Positions 8,190-22,300 of a stretch of 64,000 nt of DNA are shown here, in pieces. The notes under the pieces are model-generated. The model searched no databases, was not told where the DNA came from, and was given only the letters and a program-made list of their open reading frames with translations. The stretch is from Prosapia bicincta. Its lineage: Eukaryota; Arthropoda; Insecta; Hemiptera; Cercopidae. The position numbers and the translations under genes are program-made. The stretch covers positions 73,922,271 to 73,986,270 of the forward strand of contig JBAIZL010000001.1 in the NCBI GenBank assembly GCA_036971475.1. The letters run 5' to 3'. Position 1 is the first letter of the stretch, and each line of letters begins with the position of its first letter.

Positions 8190-9030
8190 CACAACATAAA
8201 ATGGCCGCTTACAACTCACTTTTATACAGGATGCTAAAATTGCCTCTAAATAATCAAGAAAAAACCAAAGAAAAACAAATAGTATATCAAATAGCCCAAA
8301 AAAAGGATACAATAAAAAACTATAGATAAATTAGAATTTAAAATATTAAATAATTTAAATCAACCTAAAATCGAAATACAAACTGGGCTACATTCACATA
8401 CACAGGATACAACATAAAAGGAATAACTAAAACACTAAAAAATAATAATACTAACATAGCCTACAAAAACACAGGAAACATAATCAACAAAATAAACCAA
8501 CCAGAAGAAATATGTCCCACACTTAATAACGGAATATACAAAATCGAATGCCCAGACTGTAATAAAATATACATAGGCCAAACAAAAAAGAAATTAAAAG
8601 ACAGATATCAAGAACACCTCAATGCATACATCAAACCTGACATTTATAACTCAAACTTAGCCACACACGCAATCAAAAACAAACACACATTCCCCACATT
8701 AAAAAACGTACACCTAATAAAAAAAGGTTCAAAAAGGCCTCAAAATGACAATCTAGGAACAACTAGAAATTTATAAAAATAAAAATAACATCATCAACGA
8801 ACAGATACAAATAAAATTAAAAAACGATAAATTATTCAATCTAATAGACAATATAAACCCCAAAACGAACGTTAAAAACTCGCACAGTGCAGTGAAGCTA
8901 AAAATAGAAGTTAACGGTACACCAAGGTCAACGGCAAATTCCACGCAGCTCGCAGTCCAAAACACGTTCAGTATGCCCGAAGATGGAGACACTAACTAGT
9001 CTCTGAAAGTACTCGCATAAATACCAAGTA
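8190..9030 (+). pseudogene. Penelope-like retroelement 3' part with GIY-YIG endonuclease, degraded
   Basis: Conceptual translation across several frame breaks shows a C-terminal reverse-transcriptase-like piece (LLYRMLKLPL ... IVYQIA). A clear GIY-YIG domain follows: GIYKIECPDCNKIYIGQT (about 8528-8585) and then the RYQEH motif. A weaker tail (SNLATHAIKNKHTF) is next. Penelope-like elements (PLEs) join an RT to a C-terminal GIY-YIG nuclease, as here. The element is 5'-truncated and contains stops and frameshifts, so it is inactive. It sits exactly between two TA microsatellites. The 3' end carries a hairpin flanked by CCGAAGA and GAAA (8977-9008). Confidence 0.75.
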
Positions 9031-9058
9031 AGATTCTTGTTTAAGTACATAAGTGAAA

Positions 9059-9061
<3 letters not shown>

Positions 9062-9107
<46 letters not shown>
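9062..9107. repeat. (AT)n microsatellite
   Basis: About 23 AT units, 3' of the Penelope-like remnant. Confidence 0.97.
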
Positions 9108-9110
<3 letters not shown>

Positions 9111-9238
9111 AATGGTCGACTATATAAGAAATTCTTTTCTGATAATGAACGCCTCAAATACGTTAGGATATTTTTTTATAAAAATAATTTAAAATAATAT
9201 ATAAATTTAAATATACAATGAAAAAATAAATATAATAA

Positions 9239-9241
<3 letters not shown>

Positions 9242-9283
<42 letters not shown>
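9242..9283. repeat. (AT)n microsatellite
   Basis: About 20 AT units in an AT-rich stretch. Confidence 0.97.
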
Positions 9284-9286
<3 letters not shown>

Positions 9287-9984
9287 TATAGACACTCATT
9301 GCAGACTCAGACAGTACGGGGCTGTGTAGGCAATTTAACACCAGTACTAACTATAGTGCTTTGGAATCATGAACATTTCACTTGTTTGCTAAAGAAAGTA
9401 ATGTATAAATATCATTTTCAGGCCGATTAATAATTAATTCCGATTTTATTTTAGCTGTACATTTTTCGAAACCGTAAAATATTGGTCAGTATTTCTGGTT
9501 AACTCATTTACGCACCGTATAGCGTTCGTGGAGAGATAGTGCGTTTAGTTTTAGAAATAGAGCTTCACTTTAATTAAGTTCCGATTGGCGGTCGCATATT
9601 TCCGTGGGCTAAATGAATAAAACGGTTTATGTTCCACCCGCTGTATTTAAATAAATGGAAATGAGTCCAGGATTACGTTGATCTATAAAACCGGCGACAC
9701 GGCGATATGTAAAGTTTAATGTTTTAAACAATCCGAATCAACTCCCGGTTTTGTATTTTAGACCTGTGCTTGCAGGTAAGTAAATACACTTCAAAAGGTA
9801 CAATACATATAATGATACTGTAAACGTATTCGGTGTACGACATCAATGGATGGATATTTCTGTTACCTCTTGGTTCAGTTACACATAACCAGGGAAAAAA
9901 GCTCCTAAGAAGACCATCATCGGAATAAAATAAGGACTAGTCGTTGGATTAACAATCATAGAAAACACAACTGAAAGAAACTGC

Positions 9985-9985
<1 letters not shown>
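9284..9985. other. Unassigned unique-looking non-coding DNA
   Basis: No long ORF and no recognised repeat. Base composition is more balanced than the surroundings. Homeodomain-type words such as taataattaatt (about 9427) and taattaag (about 9573) occur. It could be conserved regulatory DNA, but that needs comparison with relatives. Confidence 0.4.

Positions 9986-10037
<52 letters not shown>
9986..10037. repeat. (TA)n microsatellite
   Basis: About 26 TA units. Confidence 0.97.
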
Positions 10038-10039
<2 letters not shown>

Positions 10040-10284
10040 TCATTATATATATACTAGCAAAGTACTCGTTCTTCATACGGGGTTGACGAATATTGGTATT
10101 GATTTACATTGTATTTGGGTTGAATTTAATTTACTGAAATCATATCACAATAATTATATCAAACTATAATATATAAACCTAGAGTTAAGAGAGTTTCTAA
10201 GGCCAGTGGGGCGGTGCCCTGACGGAATTTCTAAATACAAATAGGCTATGTGAAAACTAGAGACGCTAAGAATGTCCATGTAAA

Positions 10285-10495
10285 ATTTCAGATATTTATT
10301 TCCAGTTCCCAAGTGTTCGGAAGGGGAAACAATATACCGGACACCGCAGAAAGTCATCAAGGATACGAAAAAAATAACGAAAACTCTTGTTCAGGAAAAT
10401 AAATAGAATTTTTATCAAATTAAAGTTGGGTGAAATATTCAGCAGTAATGAAAAGTACTACGGCCGAGTATCAACATCGCGCCGTACTACGTATA
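10285..10495 (+). mobile_element. Partial copy of a terminal-inverted-repeat element family
   Basis: Matches, with scattered changes, the reverse complement of the right half of the element at 33091-33478. Shared words in the same order are tatttatttcc, ataccg, gatacgaaaaa, ttgttcaggaaaataaat, ttaaagttgggt and the tail agtac(t)acg...gtatcaac. One end is missing, so this is a fragment. It has no coding capacity. Confidence 0.7.
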
Positions 10496-10571
10496 TATAT
10501 ATTTAAATGTAGGCCTACCTATAAAGTATCCAGTTACGATAGATTTGGTAGTAATTTGATGCAGCACTATA

Positions 10572-10582
10572 TACTTATATAT

Positions 10583-10615
<33 letters not shown>
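10572..10615. repeat. Compound (TA)n(TG)n microsatellite
   Basis: About 13 TA/TG-type units, then tgtgtgtgtgtgtgtat. Confidence 0.9.
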
Positions 10616-10969
10616 ATTGTGTCCAGTCAGGATATTAGGCTGTAGTTTTATACATTAGCTAACTAAACAACATTGCCACGTCTACTTTAAAGGAGTAATA
10701 CTTTGTCGCGTGATCTCTATTCCAGCCTTACGAGTGTATATTTGGTTAAACATATATAATTACAACCAAATTTATTTTGACTGGATACTTCACAGGTATA
10801 GAAAACTAACCTCCAGTGGCAATAACAAACAATAATTGACAACATAGCTTCAGGACAAGTTTTTTATTCATTTTATAGGTATTATATTGGGGGTGGGCAA
10901 TTTTCATTTCTAACAGCACTGTAATCACCGCGTTGGGGGAATTACATTTTTCGAAAACGGTAAATTTTT

Positions 10970-11165
10970 CGGGGCGTGTGCGAGATTTTTTATTATTTTG
11001 TGATGGCTATCGTCGTCGCCCAGTATAATATTTTTCTCTAAAAACAAACACGTAGGAACGGGAAATAAATAGCAAATTTCAGCTCAAAGGATCTAGTAGT
11101 TTTTACATGATTGAGTAACACACACACATACAGATACCATTAGACTTTTATATAATAGGTTCGTT
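10970..11165 (+). repeat. Interspersed repeat copy ending in CA-rich tail
   Basis: It begins with an end of the 33091-33478 family (ctctaaaaacaaacacgtag then acgggaaataaat). It continues with aaatttcagctcaa and tttttacatgattgagtaac, then acacacaca. The second half is shared with the copy at 11400-11660 (about 75 percent by eye). Confidence 0.65.
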
Positions 11166-11399
11166 CCCAATAGCTATATCAACATATAAACGTACTGATT
11201 TTTGTCTTATAAGCCACGGGAAAGAAACACTGCTGCTTGTAACTTAAAGTTTGTAAAGTAATTTAACCTAGAAAGATGAATAACAATAAACGTCCATCGG
11301 CTGTTTAAATGTCTTTAAATGTGACTGTTACAGGTGATTATCAGCTGATTAAATCCAGTTAAGTATTAAATATAGTATAGTAAATTGAGTGTTAGGGGT

Positions 11400-13836
<2,437 letters not shown>

Positions 13837-14060
13837 ATTCGGTTCAACCGCCTGTTAATATCCCCGGTGTGTTTCCGAGTAGCTAGCACTACACTTCAAC
13901 CACCAGTTAATATCAGAGGTTTGTTTCCAACTTACTAGCACAACGCTTCTACTGCCCGTTAATATCACAGGTTTGTATCCGAGTAACTAGCTCTACTCAT
14001 CAACCACCCGTTAATATCCTACATTTGCTCCTGAGTAGTTATTTTTACAGGACAGGTCAA
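13837..14060. repeat. Degenerate tandem repeat, about 61-bp period, four copies
   Basis: Recurring frame caaccaccngttaatatcnnn followed by ggtttgt(a/t)tccgagta(a/g)ctag at 13845, 13903, 13962 and 14020. The copies have diverged by point changes, so the array is old. Confidence 0.75.
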
Positions 14061-15054
14061 CCCACCAATAGTTGTACGTTTCCACTAATTAACTGTTTTT
14101 TCAACTCTCAAATATATGCTTCAAGAACTCACCTATTATAACTGTTTATTGAATTTCGCATTCCCCTACCTACATACGCTGTCTCTATGCTCATCAATAG
14201 AATATAGTGTTGCAATTATCGTATTTGTTTACTTTCAAATAACGATGATTTCCGTAATACTAAAACGAGCCTGCGTTGTTAAAATATAGACAAAAGAAGT
14301 TAGTTTTGTCTGGGAGTGTTTTTCCATGTAACTGGGATACGTTCTAATGAAAATGCCCTTTTGGCTATGTAAAAACCTAACTACGAGGTTACAATGAATA
14401 TAAGAAACTAATTTATTTGAAATAAATTTTTTCTAATAGTTTTTAAATTCCAATTCTGTTTTATTGACAAGTATTGTAAATTTTTATAAGATAACAACTA
14501 TACTATTATAAATAATTTTTTTAATTAATATTTATATTATTGCGGTTTACTTGTGGTTCATTATAATATATTCTGAAATGACCTTAAGTCATTACGTTAT
14601 TGTTTCCGACAACCTATCAACTTATACACGCAACATTCTTATTGCTTGTAAGTCTGAAGCTCGTTATATTGGTTTTGTATGTCATTGGTTTTCTAAACTT
14701 CGAAGCAATTTAGCTAATGACTTCAATGCAGGATAGGAAATAGCGTTATGAATATAAATACGCCATAATAAATAAACCATTGTGAATATAAGAAGGATAG
14801 GCAGGGACGTGCTCCAAAAATATACTTACTCTTTATCGGGGTCATAGAAACTCCACTTCTAATTCCATCGTGTTAGAGAAAGGAAGACAAAGGGAAGCAC
14901 GAATAAAGTAGGGTTGGAAAGAAGAAACGTTATAATCCGTGATACTGCCGTTTCGTGAACAGCCTATCTTACTAGAATAAGATGTATTTTCTCTTGGAAT
15001 CATTGAAACGCTACCCTGATTATGTATCGCTTCTTGTAAATATTTATATTATTT
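14061..15054. other. Non-coding, nothing recognised
   Basis: AT-rich DNA without a convincing gene or repeat visible by eye. Confidence 0.5.
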
Positions 15055-15063
15055 GATGGTACC

Positions 15064-15180
15064 GTCATCAGGTAAGTAGAATACGTGATTACGAAACGAA
15101 AGGTTTTGGGTTCGATTCCCTATAGCGCCAAAAACTTTTATGTTTACTTTTACAGCCATATCGACTAATCCTGTATATAT
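15064..15180 (+). mobile_element. tRNA-derived SINE-like head
   Basis: A tRNA-like 3' half is visible: B box gggttcgattccc (15108-15120) and acceptor-like tagcgcca (15123-15130), preceded by a D-arm/A-box-like segment (tcaggtaagtagaatac). No matching 5' acceptor strand exists, and an A-rich tail plus unrelated sequence follows. This fits a decayed tRNA-derived SINE better than a working tRNA. No anticodon can be assigned safely. Confidence 0.45.
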
Positions 15181-16790
15181 GAATATTCAGGGTTAATTAT
15201 AGAGCAATGGTGAGCGGTTGGGTCGTAGTACTGACCACTTGAAAGTACCGCGCGCCCCACATTGTCTCTACTACGACATCTCGTGGGTATAAGAAGGAGT
15301 CATTATCAGTTACAGTACTGTTTGTATATTGTTTTTATATGTGTGCCGTAACAGACGGACAAATTGATACCCTAAATAATCTAGGAATATACGGCCTTGT
15401 AGGTAATAGTCGTAAGGTTTAGAGCGACAGCAACCCTACTGGTGTTTGCTTATTTGATAACAAGAATTTTACGAGAAAAACATTGATGTATTGGAAGTTG
15501 GAACGACTCACCTCCGATTTCACGAACTGCTATTTACTTAATGTGAGTAACAGATTAGTTTACGACGCATACTAAAATAGATTCCTCAGATATTCCAGCA
15601 AAAGTGAACTTTGAAAAATTATAAGTTTATTATATATTCTATTAAAGGAGTTATTTATCAATATCTAGATTTATTTCAAACAAAAAATTAAAGACGACCT
15701 AATAAACATATTGGAGAAAAGATAAGTTGGTAGAGGGCTAGGGTCCGCTTTTGGATACAAACCGGCTGTGTGTTGAGGGATGGATATCTCGAAACTTTAG
15801 GCATAATCTTGTACAGGAGTGCATGAGTGTTACGAATCTTCTAGTGGCGTTACTCTACAGCTTAGTTAATCTCTTACAATATACCTATCACTCAAACGCC
15901 CATATCTAGAATAAAGTGGGATGATCCGCCAATCTATACGGATGTGAGATTTATGAATAATATCAATATTAAAGTAGAATGCTGGTTCAATTTTAAACTT
16001 GGTTCAAATTAAAAATAAATTATTTTGCATAAAAACCTACATTTCACATCTGGCGTTAAAGCACCTGCAATATTATTCTGGATAAAATAATGCATTAGAT
16101 CCGAATACTCCGGTTTCAATTTCCATTTGTTTAAATATTGCAGAACAACACGGATTGTATTATTTAAGCCCCGGTCACATGTGTTTAATTAACCCGCGTC
16201 CAGACACACTTACTGCTTCCAGATTAGCTTTACATTATGTGTTTGGCTTTTTCATTATACAAGCCCCGTTCTATAAGCTTTTAATGGTTTTGTAAAACAT
16301 GTTTTCAGGGACACGTCTAAAGCGGGTTTATTCTCCAACGTGTGGGCAGCTTGGTCGTCGTCACTATCCTGCCATCCCTTCGGGATATCTTCCTTCCGGG
16401 GATATCTTCGGGTTATAGCTAAATGTAGTTAGTCACAGAAATAATTATTCTAAGATATATTATCAATTGTAGTTATACTATACGAGGAGGCCAGTGAAAA
16501 CAATATTAGGGTCTATTTTTTGGGGGTATTTAGATTAAAGTTATTTATTACACTTTATAACTCGCAGAATCTCGTAATCTATTCGCTGTGCACAAAAAGG
16601 TGAGGGTATCAAGCTATTGTAGTTTAAAATATAGAATGTTTAAAGATGAAAGTAACAGAGAATGTGGTGAAACAAATGAGGGTCCAAATAAGTTTGCTGC
16701 AATAACTGCGTTGTCATCAGCTGTTTGTTGTTCATTTGTTCTCATAGTGAAATTCAAGAAAACAAATTTCCCTTTTAAATGTGACCAGTT
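15181..16790. other. Non-coding, nothing firmly recognised
   Basis: No gene-like frame. A more complex stretch (16130-16420) contains the words ttaattaaccc and two gatatctt(c) blocks (ggatatcttccttccggg gatatcttcggg). It may be regulatory or unique host DNA. Confidence 0.4.
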
Positions 16791-17563
16791 AGAGACTTAT
16801 CGTGGTTGAGTGTCACTCATCGAGAAGTGTTTGTGGTTGGGTGTCACCCATAGAGAAGTGTTTGTGGTTGAGTGTCACCCATGGAGAAGTGTTTGCGGTT
16901 GGGTTTCACCCATAGAGAAGTGTGTGTGGTTGTGTGTCACCCACAGAGTTGTGTTTATAGTTGAGTGTCACCTATAGAGAAGTATTTGTGGTTGAGTGTC
17001 GCCCATAGAAAAGGGTTTGGGGTTGAATGTCACCAATAGAACAGTGTTTGTGGTTGAGTGTCACCCATAGAGAAGTGTTTGTGGTTGAGTGTCACCCATG
17101 GAGAAGTTTTTGCGGTTGAGTTTTACCCATAGAGAAGTGTTTGTGGTTGAGTGTCACCCACAGAGACGTGTTTGTAGTTGAGTGTCACCTATAAAGAAGT
17201 ATTTGTGGTTGAGTGTCGCCCATAGAAAAATGTTTGTGGTTGAGTATCACCCATTGAGAAGTGTTTGTGATTGAGTGTCACCCATAGAGAAGTGTTTGTT
17301 GTTGAGTGTCACCAATAGAGAAGTGTTTGTGGTTGAGTGTCACCCATAGATATGTGTTTGTGGTTGAGTGTCACCAATAGAGAAGTGTTTGTGGTTGAGT
17401 GTCACCAATAGAGAAGTGTTTGTGGTTGAGTGTCACCCATAGATATGTGTTTGTGGTTGAGTGTCACCCATAGAGAAGTGTTTGAGTTGGAGTGTCACCA
17501 ATAGAGAAGTGTTTGTGGTTGAGTGTCACCCATAGATAAGTGTTTGTGGTTGAGTGTTTCCCA
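16791..17563. repeat. 31-bp minisatellite, about 25 copies
   Basis: Unit: gagaagtgtttgtggttgag then tgtcacccata. Copies vary by point changes (caccaata, agatatgtg, gtcgccc). There are no unique spacers, so this is a simple tandem array. The unit is not a multiple of three and the array is not coding. Confidence 0.95.
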
Positions 17564-17851
17564 TTTGTGATTCTGTATCCATCACCATTTAATGGGCCGC
17601 AGACTGATCATGTAGTGATAAAACCAAAACTCAAGGGGCTGCCTTTAGCAGGTGGATATTTTGAAGAGCCAATGAGGTTGTTTATTCCAAAACTATCAAT
17701 TAAAAGAGCTAAATTTCAAGACTTGCAGCATCTCAAACTCTTCTGTTCCGAAAAAGCACACAGGCCAAAGAAATATAAATTCGTCACTCTGAAATGTAGT
17801 AAAGAAAAAAAGTGGTATTTTAGGTACACTAAGTACTGTGTAAGATATTAG
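17564..17851 (+). CDS. Unrecognised coding-like fragment (about 95 aa)
   Basis: An open frame follows directly from the minisatellite: PLAGGYFEEPMRLFIPKLSI, then KFQDLQHLKLFCSEKAHRPK and a basic, aromatic C-terminus ending in a TAG at 17849. Codon content and amino-acid mix look more protein-like than neighbouring shadow ORFs. The start is not defined because the upstream frame is repeat DNA. It might be a remnant of the same unknown family as the pseudogene at 18540-19340. No function can be assigned. Confidence 0.25.
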   Translation, partial: FVILYPSPFNGPQTDHVVIKPKLKGLPLAGGYFEEPMRLFIPKLSIKRAKFQDLQHLKLFCSEKAHRPKKYKFVTLKCSKEKKWYFRYTKYCVRY

Positions 17852-18539
17852 CCTGATGATATAACATATTCAAAATGCGCAAAAGGCTTAAAGTCGACTA
17901 AAGACTTGAAAATCGATTATTTGACATATTTTTTCAACAAAACTAAAGTACAAAATAAAAATGCATTAGTGTTTAAAGTTTAGTTCAGAAGTACGAGAAG
18001 CTAGACAAAAATATGAAATCGATAAGTTAATGTACTTAGTCTGCCTAAACCTTTAACAAATTTACAGAAGATACTTATGAAACAAGGTCTTGATCGAAAT
18101 AACATAACCTAATCTTGAGAGTTAAACAAAATATGTGTTGCAACTAGAGTCAAATTCTATTCTGCTTGTTTGAGCCCTACAGAGATTATAATCATGAATC
18201 AGAAGACAATCGTCGCGAAACTCCAGAATTTATTCCGGTATCCACCTACAAAAAACGACCAATTTACAAACTACAATAAATGTAAGCGTATTTCCTAGAA
18301 CTTACGATAGGTGTGGGTTTCTTAACCTACCTGCAGCAGCATTGGCGTCAGCATTGTTGAAGGACTTGAGCATTGTTGTTGGATCTTCAGAAGCAGCAAT
18401 ATCGGATAACGAAAACGTGTCCGTAGTGCTATAAATAAGAATGATAGGGGCGAAGAAGATGCATTGCAAGAGTTTTTTTTCTGATGCATGAATCATCCAA
18501 ACTTTATAAATTGAGACAAGAGAAAATGGTAAAAAGTAC

Positions 18540-19340
18540 AGGTGAGTATATCAAGAAGACCGTTTGTCACTCATAGAAGAGGCTGGTTCAAAATATGTAG
18601 GCCATGTAAATCCTTTATCTGGAAAGATGTTAGATATAGCTAATGCAATGTCTGAGTACTTGATCGAGATAAACATTACTCTGACTGAACTTGAACTTGT
18701 GGGATGTGTGAAAACACAACAACGTTATGAGAATCTTGAAAAAGAAGCTGGAAGAACCACTTCCTTGGATAGTGGACAACTGGATACAATCGAACATCAG
18801 ACATCTATTTGAGTATCTGGATGGGGGGGGACTACTGGTTCTCGAGCTCACATTGGCTCTGTAGGAAAAGCCTAGACTGCCTGTTAAAAAGGTCTTCTGT
18901 ACAATTTGAAACAATCTACAGACTTGTCGAAGAAAATATTCCTGATCTAAAAAAATACCACAGTACTGATCAAAAATATTTTGATGGAAATAGTTTCTAG
19001 TGGCGAGTGTCCTCCTGGTTTTGGAGGCAGGAATGCAGGACCGGTAAATCATGCCAGATCGCTAACGACTGTCAACCATCTTGAGGCTTTACATTGTTTC
19101 AGAATCAGCATCTAACAAAATTAAAGAAATATGGTGAACATCTATGCACCAAGCTGGTTTACTGTAAAATGTAATGCAAAAATTAAAGGATGGAGTTAGC
19201 AAAGTTTGGAAAGGAATCCAGCTATCGTCTTACTTAGAAGAGGACCTATGGAAATTTGTAAACAAATGTTTGCAAAACAATGCTTACTTTGCACTCTCCG
19301 AACATGGGATAGTTGGTGAGCTAAATAGCAGTCGCTAACA
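18540..19340 (+). pseudogene. Decayed copy of an unnamed repetitive arthropod protein family
   Basis: Conceptual translation with several frame breaks gives a continuous protein-like text. First comes an open 82-codon frame (18564-18812) containing HVNPLSGKMLDIANAMSEYL. Later segments, in changed frames, contain SSGECPPGFGG, GPVNHARSLTTVNH and NIYAPSWFT (about 19000-19160). I associate the His-Ala-Arg ... Thr-Thr-Val-Asn and Tyr-Ala-Pro-x-Trp-Phe phrases with an uncharacterised family that is repeated in insect genomes, but I cannot name it. Multiple stops show it is not functional. Confidence 0.4.
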
Positions 19341-22300
19341 CATACGTTAAGAGAATCATGGCAGCTTGAAGCAGGTCTGACCTACAACAGATGCCACAAC
19401 AGTCTTCCGCATTCACTGGAGTAGTTATATTTTTAGTTTCTGAAATTAAAACCTCTGGAAATTGTAAATATTTTCAATTTTGTTTTACTAACTAAGGACT
19501 CTTATTTTTCTCGATTGTTTTGTTGTTCTCAATTGTATAAACATCAAATTGGCTATTCAAAATATTGATAAAACGTTTTTGAATTTTCTACTAGTCAAGC
19601 TATACGTGTTTTATAACATACCATTAAAAACCCAATAATATATTTAATGTGCACTTTCCTGCCTTGATATATTAACTTTTCGTTTGCACCATCATCTTTA
19701 TCCCCTGGTCCCTTCATATATAAGTACGTGTACATAGATTTATCTAAACTCACTACTACGTACATTGCGCTGGCATTCCTAATAACTTACGTTTGCCTAT
19801 TGGTCTACGTAAATATAAATTTGTCATGTTTTTAATCTCATTATTTTTAATCTGTGCTATTTGGGCGTTGTGATCACGTATAGCTACGCCGCAGCCTTTT
19901 GCAGGAATTTCAATTACTCAGAACACAATAGATGATCACACAATGTCCGCTCTACTTAACACATCTACATATATGGACACATATTTGAGGAGATTTAATC
20001 TTGATGTAAATGTGAAACTGCTGACATTTTACAGTAGTCAACAAACTGGACTTAACGCCTGGCGTTCAAATCTCTGCAATATAATTCTGCATCTACATGT
20101 TCAGATGCTCTACATGTTCAAATATTCCAACCTCTAAAGTAATTTTTATTTTCAAATTTAACATGTACATGCTAATACCTATTCCTGACATAAATTTATT
20201 GGTTTTGTATTCGCAGAGAACTATTACATTGGGCTTCTCTCTAAAGTAAAATTTGTGTAACACTTTGTCGAAACATTATAATAATAATTTAATTAGGAGT
20301 AAGCTATTGGATATCCCGTGCAACAAAATATACCTTTTTGTACAACTTTATTTTTCGCATTTTCATTATACATCTAAATTAGCAACAGAAGAAAAGAGAA
20401 ACCTACAGCTCCGACGGACTGTCTGTATTAATTAAAGAATTACAAAAGGTAAGAAATGTTTTATATAATTAGACTGGAAGAGACTTCATTTGCATTCACA
20501 ACTCAAACTTAGTTAAGTTTAAAGAATCAAAAAGTTTTACATCAGTGAGTTCTCTTCTATTTTTCTTTCGCTGGAGTTTGTTGGCATTTTAGTGTTACTC
20601 AGTATTGCTTATTTATTTATTCTGTTATAAATAATTGAATTTCACAGAAATGCAAGCCAAGTCGAAAGGCTCGATAGGTTTTTAGGGCTTTGTATCCTTT
20701 TATAAAACCTGGCAGAAACGTCCCTTATACTTCGTGATCGTTTTGTTTCATCTGTGAAGCAGGGCGATTAAAGCGGGCGTAAAGGAAACATGGAAATATT
20801 ACAAAAAGCTTTTAACACAATCAAGACGGATCGATAGCGGTGAAATATTTACCGGAATGAAGTCCGAAGGGTGTTAAGTTGTCAGTGAGGGTTGCTTTAG
20901 TGAGATCGTTAATGGGTTGAAATCTAGCTGTCGTTTGTTTAAGGAAGGTAGTTATGAAGCGCGAAATATGAAATTGTGAGAAATATGAAATCATGAGTCC
21001 CTAAAAGTTATGCGTGTTAGAATTTCCACAAGTACTTCTGCAACTATATGTTACAACCTCATTCTACAATAATTCGCTACCTGCCCTCGTCCCTTCACAC
21101 ACCAAGTGTTTTCACAGTCACTGGTAATATGTGCGCTATAAGTCCCACAGAGAGCAGCACTACTGGAGAGCTCTACTTAGTTCTTTACGTCATAATTGTC
21201 TCTCTACCGGTTCCTAGTTCACACAGTCAGGGGCAGAAAACCTTACCTTGTTTTCCCCATGTATCTAATTGACTAATACACATAAATTCATTCTACATTA
21301 CATAAAATGAGTTTGAAGGTTTATCTTCTAAATAATCTATCACATTAATTGAATAACAACGAATACAGACCAAAATTAGCAGCTTCTCTCTATATACGCG
21401 ATTCAGTATGAGTGTTGCCAACATCAGTGATTATAACTATATAAATTATAAACAATACCTATAAAACTCAATTTTAAAGTTGTTATAGTTATCCTCATTG
21501 ATAATGACGACCTTGCCAGTGAAACACGAATGAGGGAATACATTGTTTATTGTTAGTAGGTGTTAAAAAAAATAATAATTATATGAGTATGTTAGGCTTA
21601 AATTTTGCTAGAGTCTTCGTCCCATCCTATACATCCCCAATCGGACTAAATATTAACAAGCTATTTAGACCCGTTCCTTTTTTTCTGATAGTCCTTCCCG
21701 AAAACGGGAAAATAACCCAAATAGTGGGTCAAGAATAGTATTATTTTATACGTAATATGTAGAGACTTGTGGAGTCGTAAAGAAAACAATTATTTATTCA
21801 ACAATATTCTAATATCTGTTTATAATATGAATTACAATATTACGTATAGAATGGAAAGAGTTTATTAGTTAATTGTGATAGTTAAATAGCCCTACAATAT
21901 TAAGCTTACGCGTATAGCCTAATATTAGTTCTCGATCAAAACCGTAGACATCGTTAGCCGCTCTACTCCATATTGAACATCATCCCGCAAAATAGTGTTT
22001 GCTCTTAGCTTCATGTGATTTCCTCCATAGCTGGTCATTTATATACCAATTTACAATCGTATAGAATTACTAAAGGTGTATCCCCCTCTTTCCCATAATC
22101 TTATATCAAGTGCCATGTTTTTAATTCATCTCATAACAAGTCAATTGCAATATACCTCGTTTAGTTTCATTTCTTCTTCTACTACATCTCGATAAAATTG
22201 AGGGTATGATGAAATTTATCTAATCAATTTAAGACTGAGTCATATTTCAGATAGTTCATAACTGTCTTTTCATCTTAATTACACCATGATTCTACAAATA

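Noticed and set aside
7699..8329. Proline/glycine-rich ORFs at the GC island
   Set aside because: Three overlapping frames on both strands are open only because of the low-complexity VNTR and TA tract.
15064..15130. Functional tRNA gene
   Set aside because: The 5' acceptor strand and a clean anticodon arm are missing; better explained as a SINE head.
16791..17563. CRISPR array
   Set aside because: Units are contiguous 31-mers with no unique spacers and no cas genes; the genome is eukaryotic.
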